Source: Gammaproteobacteria bacterium (GTDB taxonomy: Bacteria > Pseudomonadota > Gammaproteobacteria > Steroidobacterales > Steroidobacteraceae). From it: a stretch of DNA of 39,258 bases. Shown in pieces: positions 34,088 through 39,258 of this stretch; within the stretch, counting starts at the first letter, position 1; each line of letters begins with the position of its first letter. The notes beneath the pieces are model-generated. The model was not told the DNA's origin. It was given only the letters and a program-made list of their open reading frames with translations, and made no database searches. The stretch lies in contig JAQGOG010000031.1 of NCBI GenBank assembly GCA_028293765.1, positions 1-39,258 of the forward strand. The letters are read 5' to 3'. The position numbers and the translations under genes were made by a program.

Positions 34088-34513
34088 ATGAAGCGAACCA
34101 TCTTGTGCGGCGCAGCCGTCGCCGCGGTGCTCGGTCAACTATTCATGCCAGTTGTCACCCGTCCGATGACCAGTCCATCCACTGCCACTTCTGCAGCCAC
34201 AACAGCTCCGCCAGCCGGCACTAAGCGAATGGTGACGTGGTCGGGACCGAACGTGAATACAGACGGGACACCGGCATCCCTCGCCCGATTTCAAATAGAC
34301 GCGGCTCCCAGCATGTACGGTCCATGGAGAACCGCAGCCTCAATTCCTGCCCCCGCGTCCACGTACACTCTTACGTATGCGCCCGGCGAACAGTGCGTGC
34401 GGGTGTCAGCGATCTCGACACGCGGAGTGCTGAGTCTCGCTCAGTGGACGTGCGAGGGCGCGACGCCGGCGCAGCCAGATTACGTGACCGTCCAGTCGCC
34501 ACCTACGCAATAG
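34088..34513 (+). CDS. Small exported fibronectin-III-like protein
   Basis: A 141-residue protein with an N-terminal signal or anchor (MKRTILCGAAVAAVLGQLFMPVV), a Thr/Ser/Ala-rich linker (TSPSTATSAATTAPPAG), and one beta-sandwich resembling a fibronectin type III domain: VTWSGPNVNTDGTPASL, FQIDAAPS, STYTLTYAPGEQCVRVSAISTRG. Two Cys (EQCVRV and QWTCEG) may form a disulfide. GAGG lies upstream of the ATG. It is divergent from the hemerythrin gene across 191 bp. Function unknown; such domains usually mediate binding at the cell surface. Confidence 0.65.
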   Translation: MKRTILCGAAVAAVLGQLFMPVVTRPMTSPSTATSAATTAPPAGTKRMVTWSGPNVNTDGTPASLARFQIDAAPSMYGPWRTAASIPAPASTYTLTYAPGEQCVRVSAISTRGVLSLAQWTCEGATPAQPDYVTVQSPPTQ

Positions 34514-34559
34514 CGTCAGCATGTACCCCGGGAGATACCACACGAGGCCCGACCCTGTT

Positions 34560-34690
34560 TGTGTGGGCCGCCGGATCGCCTCGCTCTCAAGCCGCGTTGC
34601 GCGACCCTGGTCCTTAGGTATCGGACGCATCGGTGGTAGCTGCGCAAGCCATCGTACCCCGGTTTGTTCGGGCTTTATCTCGGCTTGCCG
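34560..34690 (+). pseudogene. Decayed fragment of an AAHS-type MFS transporter
   Basis: The 27 bases at 34607-34633 match 30288-30314 in the intact AAHS gene at 25 of 27 positions, and both differences are synonymous third-position changes (Ser and Ile codons). The block encodes WSLGIGRIGG, including a TTA leucine codon that is rare in this DNA. Just upstream, in another frame, ALRDPG echoes SLRATGVG of the transporter. The coding frame is broken on both sides, so only a remnant remains. It lies between the FN3-like gene and the stop of the SPW gene. Confidence 0.6.
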
Positions 34691-35091
34691 GCTTTATCTG
34701 AGGAAGCAGAGTCAACATGGCTGCTCGGCGACCATGGATGTCGAAGCGCGCTGAAAGTGAGGCTCAACCCTTCCAGGCCTGCGATCAAGGCCCCGGCAAC
34801 GAAGTAGTTCCAGGTCCGGATGTCACCTGTGGTGTACCCTCCGTACACCCAAGGGGACAATACTACCCAGCCGCCCAAAACGACATTGGCCCAGCTCAGG
34901 GCCGCCGTACCCCTGGACATGAACCGTATCGCGGAGCACACCGCGATCACCAGACCTGCTGCGGTCGCGCTTCGTGCAACCGCCGGGGAAGGCGCGCCAA
35001 CGGCCCATGGTGAGATGACAATCCACAATCCCAGCAGCGCGTTTATGCCGCTCGTCATTCGCACTGGCCTGTTGGCGCCGTCGTCGCGCAT
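34675..35091 (-). CDS. SPW-repeat membrane protein
   Basis: A 138-residue protein with four predicted membrane helices arranged as two similar halves. Each has the SPW signature: LLGLWIVISPWAVG (about 18-31) and VVLGGWVVLSPWVYGG (about 72-87). This is the SPW family of inner-membrane proteins of unknown function. The ATG at 35091 is chosen because GGAGG lies 7 bases upstream and because the family starts close to this point; a longer frame upstream is arbitrary. The C-terminus is hydrophilic (SSHVDSASSDKAGKPR). It is divergent from the GH49 gene, with an FNR-type box between them. Confidence 0.75.
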   Translation of the reverse strand: MRDDGANRPVRMTSGINALLGLWIVISPWAVGAPSPAVARSATAAGLVIAVCSAIRFMSRGTAALSWANVVLGGWVVLSPWVYGGYTTGDIRTWNYFVAGALIAGLEGLSLTFSALRHPWSPSSHVDSASSDKAGKPR

Positions 35092-35266
35092 CTTACGACC
35101 TCCGAAATGCAACGCCGTAGGCCGCAAACCACATTCCCGACCTGTTGCCGCAAGCCTGACGGACGACTTGTCTGCCTTCCAGCGTGCGTTCGCCCGCAGC
35201 AGAGCCAGCGAGCAAGAAGCGCGAGCGCCCCTGCCAGTGCAAAACCCTCCTTGCGCAGCCCCTTGT

Positions 35267-35280
35267 TTGATACAGATCAA
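35267..35280. promoter_or_regulatory. Perfect FNR/Anr-type binding box
   Basis: TTGAT-ACAG-ATCAA matches the FNR/Anr consensus TTGATNNNNATCAA at every fixed position. If centred at -41.5 it would place a start site near 35315 for the GH49 gene (leader about 87 nt) or near 35232 for the SPW gene. Oxygen- or redox-dependent control is suggested; no FNR gene is in the window. Confidence 0.65.
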
Positions 35281-35317
35281 GGGCGATGCACATGGAAGAG
35301 GTCATCGTTACAGCGCG

Positions 35318-35378
35318 CCGGGAGATTGGGGCCGTCCCGAAGAGCGGGAGCGCGGAGCGCAGTTAACCCGAGCATTGA
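35318..35378 (+). repeat. Short direct repeat, copy B
   Basis: Second copy of the block at 32248-32297, same orientation, about 3 kb away. The hairpin stem is CGGGA/TCCCG (5 bp) around the same 11-nt loop, and about 14 extra bases separate the hairpin from the GTTAAC part. It lies in the leader region of the GH49 gene. Read on the minus strand both copies encode GRPQSPGA. Confidence 0.5.
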
Positions 35379-35401
35379 GCCACCAGGCGGCTATAGTCCA
35401 A

Positions 35402-37183
35402 ATGCATCGCCTAACGAGCACTCTTGCCGTCGTGGTTCTGGACTGCGCGCTCTCCGAAGGCGCGGAGCTCCAAACCTGGGGGCATGCCAACGCGGAGCTG
35501 AACGACTCCACGGCCGTCGCGGCCGGGAACGTTCGCCGCTCTACCATCTACGCCGTCCGCGTCGCGACGCGTGCGGCTCCTCAGGTCTTCCACGACTCCT
35601 TCACCTACATGAGCCTACCCCGTAGCGGGCGCACCAAAGAGGGCTACAGCAGCAACGACGGGGCCGAGTTTGCGGCGCAGGCGAAGATGACCATGAGCTG
35701 GACGTCATTCCTGTACAACGCCGATACGTGGGTGCATGTCGAAATCAAGGAAGGACCTGCACTCAGTTCTGCGGACGAGGTCACGATCCGGCCGAGCACA
35801 TTGAATTTTCAGAAGGAACTGGTGAACCAGAAAACCATCCGGATTCTCGTGCCCTACTCCAGCGGGGGCTATCGCTTCTCGGTGGAGTTCAAGGGCGAGC
35901 AGCTGACCAGCTACAAGGACGGCAGCGGCGGATTGACGACCAGCGCCTCGGGCAATCCAGCGGTGCACACCGAGCCACGCAACGCCATGATGATCTTCGC
36001 TGAGGCCATGCCGACAGGCGGCGACGCCGATCGGCTGGTGCCCGCGACCGCCTCCCACTCGATTTACTATCCCCGGCCGGGAAAAGTTTCGAACCTTCAG
36101 CAGGTGACCCAGCAGGTGATCTATTTTCGGCCTGGCACGTACTACATGGATTGGAACTATCACGCGAATCTGCTTCCGCAGGTCCGCTGGGTCTATCTGG
36201 CTCCCGGCGCCTACGTGAAGGGTGCGTTCCAATTCCGCAGCGGGCCGACGGATTTGAAGGTAACCGGGTTTGGCGTTCTATCAGGCGAGCAGTACGTCTA
36301 CGAGCCTGACCGGGCCAATCACTACAGACATCGGGCGGCCAGCGCTCCAGACTGCCATGGGACCTGCGTGAAGATGCTGGAGTTCGCAGCAGGCCCCGAA
36401 CCACAACACTTGACGCTTGACGGGATTACCGTGGCGAATCCTCCCTACAACTCATTCGTGGCTTACGGAGACGTACAGCGTTTCACGGCAGACGTATCCC
36501 GGTACAAGCAGGTTGGCGGCTGGTACTGGCAGACCGATGGCGTCGAGCTATACCAGGGCAGCTCGATCAAGCACGCGTTCGTCCACTCCAACGACGATGT
36601 GCTGAAACTCTATGCCAGCCATCTGACGGTCGAAGGCGTCGTGGTCTGGAAGGCGGACAACGGCCCGGTGGTTCAATGGGGATGGGAGCCGAGAAACATA
36701 ACCGACGTGCGCGTGAACGGCCTTGATGTCATTCACAACCGCATGTACTCGGACAGCCACAACTCCTGCATCATCAACTCGGCGAGGCACTACCTGGACC
36801 CCAGCTCGTCCACACTCGCCGACCCCGCAAAGCACGTGACCAACCTGTTCCTCGAGAACATCCGCTCCGAGGGCAAGAATCTGTGTGCGATGCGCCTGTA
36901 CGCCCTTTCGAGTTGGGACAACATACATATCAGAAATCTGTGGATTCAAGAGTGGAACGAGCTGGATGTTCGGACCCAGGCCAACAAGTTTGAAGCACTG
37001 TCGAATGACAAAGGGGAGCGGGTCGTCATCGGCAACGAAGTCCGCGACCGCCGCGGGCTGTCGATCGAGAACTATGTCGTCGGCGGCGAGCGCATCCGCA
37101 AATCGGGAGAGAACTGGCGAGCTGACCGGCCGGGCCGACTGGATTTCGACCCGTCTCTGTGGGACAACTGGGACGCGCGGTGA
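35402..37183 (+). CDS. Glycoside hydrolase family 49 (dextranase / isopullulanase-like)
   Basis: A 593-residue protein of the GH49 type. It has an N-terminal beta-sandwich (about 22-215: QTWGHANAELND, SSNDGAEFAAQAKMTMSW, YSSGGYRFSVEF) followed by a right-handed beta-helix catalytic domain. The three catalytic Asp expected of GH49 are seen as Asp379 (WYWQTDGVELY) and Asp398-Asp399 (HSNDDVLKLY); the 19-residue spacing equals that recalled for Penicillium dextranase. VWKADNGPVVQWGWEPRNI is a further family mark. GH49 enzymes cleave alpha-1,6 or related alpha-glucans with inversion. The ATG at 35402 gives a short signal-like N-terminus but has only a distant AGGCGG as ribosome site; the frame is open far upstream, so the start is moderately uncertain. 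Confidence 0.85.
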   Translation: MHRLTSTLAVVVLDCALSEGAELQTWGHANAELNDSTAVAAGNVRRSTIYAVRVATRAAPQVFHDSFTYMSLPRSGRTKEGYSSNDGAEFAAQAKMTMSWTSFLYNADTWVHVEIKEGPALSSADEVTIRPSTLNFQKELVNQKTIRILVPYSSGGYRFSVEFKGEQLTSYKDGSGGLTTSASGNPAVHTEPRNAMMIFAEAMPTGGDADRLVPATASHSIYYPRPGKVSNLQQVTQQVIYFRPGTYYMDWNYHANLLPQVRWVYLAPGAYVKGAFQFRSGPTDLKVTGFGVLSGEQYVYEPDRANHYRHRAASAPDCHGTCVKMLEFAAGPEPQHLTLDGITVANPPYNSFVAYGDVQRFTADVSRYKQVGGWYWQTDGVELYQGSSIKHAFVHSNDDVLKLYASHLTVEGVVVWKADNGPVVQWGWEPRNITDVRVNGLDVIHNRMYSDSHNSCIINSARHYLDPSSSTLADPAKHVTNLFLENIRSEGKNLCAMRLYALSSWDNIHIRNLWIQEWNELDVRTQANKFEALSNDKGERVVIGNEVRDRRGLSIENYVVGGERIRKSGENWRADRPGRLDFDPSLWDNWDAR

Positions 37184-37270
37184 GCCTGCGGTCTACCAAT
37201 GCGCTTCCGCGTGACAAGAAGACGAACTCCCGTCCGCGCGCTGCTGTGTCCTGGTGAATCCCGTTACTCA

Positions 37271-38743
37271 TCAGACCGCCGTGGCGCAATCGGTCCCCGA
37301 AGGACTCAACACTTCCGGACGACCCCGCTCGCTTCCCGCAAGCGAGGTCTTCTCGATCATTGCCGGCGGCAGCGCCTCGCCGGTCAGAAACGGCACGAGC
37401 GCGGACCGTGCATTCATCGCGTCACGGTAGCCGAGCTTGATCAGGTCGTGCGTGTAGCCGGATTCGAACGTGAGATAACTGGCGAGTTGATGACCCGATC
37501 GATTGCCCCCGCCCATCACGCGCAGCAATGTACGCAGCCCAAGCGGCATGTCGGCCATATGGGTCGCGACGATCTCGCGGGGGTCGTGGCTCGGCGCAAG
37601 CATCAACATGTCGACATGCCGTAAGTTTTGTGCCGCCGATGGCGCGTCTTGCACAAGCTGGTTAATGCGCTCGACTTGCTCAAGATCACCGTAGATCTGC
37701 TCGGTAAACAGGCTATCGAGCATGTAGCCGAAGATCTCCCCGGGTGTCGGCATGCTCGCGTGCAAGAGATTTGTCCCGATTCCTGCAGCGCGCTTTGCGC
37801 GCACACCGATGATCAACACGCGGTCCGCGCCAAAATGGAGCGCCGGACTGAGAGGATTGTGCTGGCGCATGGCGCCATCGCCAAAATACGCCCCGCCGAG
37901 CTTCACCGGCGGGAAGAGCAACGGAATGGCCGCGCTCGCCATCAGATGCTCCAGTGTGAGCTTCGTGCGCCGCCCCAGGCGCTGCGCACGATTCCAGTCT
38001 GTGATCCCCTCCATTGCATCGTAAAAGACCACGGAATGCCCACTCACATAGCTGGTCGTGCACAGGGCGAGAGCGCGCAGATGACCGCGCTCGATGTTCC
38101 TGCGAATGCCACGGCAATCGACATGCATGTCGAGCAGCTCACGCAGCGGTGTATTGTCGAGGAGCGATTTCGGGGGCGACATTGCAAGTCCGCCCGACGT
38201 CAGCGCTAGCAACCATTGCAGACCCCCACGGACCATCTTGGCCGCGTCAACGCGAAAGACATGCTCCGATCGCAGGTTCGTCCACACGTATTCGAGACCC
38301 TCAACGGCGCTTCTCCAATGATCGCCCCCCGCAGCCAGTACGCTCGCGGCCACTGCTCCCGCTGAAGTGCCGACGATGACCTGAAAAGGGTTACGTGAGA
38401 GTGGCAGCAAATCCGCGATTGCGCGGAGTACGCCCACCTGGTAGGCGGCACGCGAACCTCCACCGGTGAGTACCAGCCCCACCGTCGGGGGCTTCGGGAC
38501 AGTGGGCGGGAGCTTTGAGCTGCCGCTTGTCACGATGTGCTGTGGCGAACGAAGCTGGGGCCTTGACGAGGCGCTCGGGTACCTGGTTTGACGCCATGGC
38601 GCCCCGCCATCCGCGCATAGATGAACCGAATCCGAGCGGTCGGCGCGCTTCCCAGTCAATGCATCAATCCACACGAGCCACCTGTCAGGAACTGTCCTGT
38701 CGCCGCGGTTAAGTGGATCGAAGCCCGGAACAGCCACATGCAA
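37271..38743 (-). CDS. Patatin-like phospholipase
   Basis: A patatin-family lipid acyl hydrolase. The oxyanion loop GGGSRAAYQVGVL is at 94-106, the nucleophile motif GTSAGA at 125-130 (Ser127), and the dyad Asp289 in FGDGAMRQ. The catalytic domain runs from about 87 to 310, and a C-terminal part of about 180 residues follows. The first 85 residues (RGDRTVPDRW, PWRQTRYPSASS) look unlike the family, so the true start may be the GTG at 38533, which would give a 421-residue protein; neither start has a good ribosome site. It is convergent with the GH49 gene. Family members act on membrane phospholipids or storage lipids; the target here is unknown. Confidence 0.82.
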   Translation of the reverse strand: MHVAVPGFDPLNRGDRTVPDRWLVWIDALTGKRADRSDSVHLCADGGAPWRQTRYPSASSRPQLRSPQHIVTSGSSKLPPTVPKPPTVGLVLTGGGSRAAYQVGVLRAIADLLPLSRNPFQVIVGTSAGAVAASVLAAGGDHWRSAVEGLEYVWTNLRSEHVFRVDAAKMVRGGLQWLLALTSGGLAMSPPKSLLDNTPLRELLDMHVDCRGIRRNIERGHLRALALCTTSYVSGHSVVFYDAMEGITDWNRAQRLGRRTKLTLEHLMASAAIPLLFPPVKLGGAYFGDGAMRQHNPLSPALHFGADRVLIIGVRAKRAAGIGTNLLHASMPTPGEIFGYMLDSLFTEQIYGDLEQVERINQLVQDAPSAAQNLRHVDMLMLAPSHDPREIVATHMADMPLGLRTLLRVMGGGNRSGHQLASYLTFESGYTHDLIKLGYRDAMNARSALVPFLTGEALPPAMIEKTSLAGSERGRPEVLSPSGTDCATAV

Positions 38744-39057
38744 CCTATCGTGACAGCCGTGATCATTGCGGATCCGATCTTCGCGCGCCAGACGATCGAC
38801 CCTCGCTGCACGGTATTCGGTATCGCCACACGGGACTCAAAACCGCCGGCAGCGACCCAATCGGCTCGTTCACGATGGCCTCGCCACCGAGTCGTTCCAA
38901 GGTGACCGCGATCTGCGATATCTCTAACTGGTGCTCGTTGCCGATGCATCGTTCAAACCTACTCAACCGCGCATTGGTACGGTTACAAAGCTATCACCGG
39001 GTAACATTAGAGCAACCCTCGAACCATTGATGCGGCGTTTCTTATCGAGTGACGCCT
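38744..39057. other. Intergenic stretch with no recognised gene
   Basis: I see no convincing coding sequence in these 314 bp. Several frames are open for 60-100 codons on both strands, but none has a ribosome site or a recognisable domain. It may include the promoter of the patatin gene and of the RNA-like element that follows. Confidence 0.4.
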
Positions 39058-39195
39058 GCGTCGGTTTGGGGTCAGAAGGCCATTCCCCCCGTCTTCACCC
39101 CACCCCGCGAACAATCGCGTTGCCGAAACCGACAGTACAGGGCATCGATTGTTCGTCTCTTGCGGCCGGAAGGTCTCCTTCCGGCCGTCTTTTTG
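39058..39195 (+). ncRNA. Candidate structured RNA ending in an intrinsic terminator
   Basis: CGAACAATCG (39108-39117) pairs perfectly with CGATTGTTCG (39146-39155), and TGCC (39121-39124) with GGCA (39141-39144) extends this stem across a small internal loop. The 16-nt apical loop contains AAACCGAC (39126-39133), the exact complement of GTCGGTTT (39060-39067), which allows a pseudoknot or an alternative fold. A strong terminator hairpin follows 7 nt later. No coding frame or known RNA family was recognised. It could be a small RNA or the structured 3' end or leader of a longer transcript. Confidence 0.45.
39163..39194 (+). terminator. Rho-independent terminator
   Basis: CGGCCGGAAGG (39163-39173) and CCTTCCGGCCG (39177-39187) form an 11-bp perfect stem with a TCT loop, followed by TCTTTTT (39188-39194). 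This is a textbook intrinsic terminator for plus-strand transcription. Confidence 0.9.
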
Positions 39196-39258
39196 TGTGT
39201 GACTCTAACTTGGAACTCGATGTTTCGAGTCCATCTGGCCAGGCGGATATGCGAAGCA

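Larger units (their letters stand above)
35092..35401. promoter_or_regulatory. Divergent region between SPW and GH49 genes
   Basis: No gene is supported in these 310 bp. It includes the FNR-type box (35267-35280) and the second copy of a short direct repeat (35318-35378). A short frame from 35286 encodes MHMEEVIVTARREIGA before stopping at 35366; its EEVIVTARR resembles a TonB box, perhaps a relic or chance. Confidence 0.45.

Noticed and set aside
32248..35378. Direct repeats as integron attC sites
   Set aside because: The GTTAAC parts do not fit the RYYYAAC/GTTRRRY core pair and no integrase is present.
34820..35401. N-terminal extension of the GH49 frame by 194 codons
   Set aside because: It crosses the SPW gene antisense, its promoter and the FNR box, and lacks a signal peptide or domain.
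38656..39030. Open frames of about 65-105 codons on both strands near the right edge
   Set aside because: No ribosome site, domain or consistent composition supports any of them.

Overview
The window is about 39.3 kb of high-GC DNA with dense, bacterial gene packing. An outer-membrane BamA, two TonB-dependent receptors, an OmpR/EnvZ-like pair, BaeSR and a Spy-like protein mark it as a Gram-negative proteobacterium. The mixture of AAHS transporters, DUF6152 and DUF6644-type proteins and large TonB receptors suggests a gammaproteobacterial degrader of the Steroidobacter/Nevskiales type. That placement is inference, since no rRNA or other phylogenetic marker is present. I see no tRNA, rRNA, CRISPR array or intact transposase.

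Region 1 (1-7.9 kb) is envelope biogenesis and envelope stress. It holds the 3' part of bamA, a DUF4397 lipoprotein, an ompR gene overlapping an EnvZ-like kinase that lacks its membrane half, baeS-baeR, and a Spy/CpxP-type periplasmic protein convergent with baeR.

Region 2 (8.0-30.5 kb) looks like one large catabolic locus for an aromatic or similar carboxylic acid or ester. It has a CitE-like lyase with an acyl-CoA synthetase, a divergent LysR regulator, an AAHS-type acid transporter with a TonB receptor, and a divergent cupin. Next come two related small membrane proteins with a second TonB receptor, then an operon of FAH-family hydrolase, GlcG/HbpS-like protein, NTF2-like protein, HD-domain protein and an OmpR-family two-component pair. 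Divergent from these are a DUF6152 protein, another secreted protein, a secreted two-domain esterase-like protein and a second AAHS transporter. The proposed logic is uptake of the substrate by the TonB receptors, hydrolysis in the periplasm, inner-membrane uptake of the acid by the AAHS carriers, CoA activation, and C-C cleavage by the lyase and the FAH hydrolase. No classical ring-cleaving dioxygenase is visible.

Region 3 (30.5-39.3 kb) is more patchwork. It has a secreted beta-helix protein, a thioredoxin-reductase-like flavoprotein with a hemerythrin, a secreted FN3-like protein, a decayed transporter fragment, an SPW-repeat membrane protein, a GH49 dextranase-like enzyme and a patatin-like phospholipase. 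It contains a perfect FNR/Anr-type box, an operator-like triple half-site, a pair of short direct repeats about 3 kb apart, and near the right edge a two-hairpin, terminator-ended RNA-like element.
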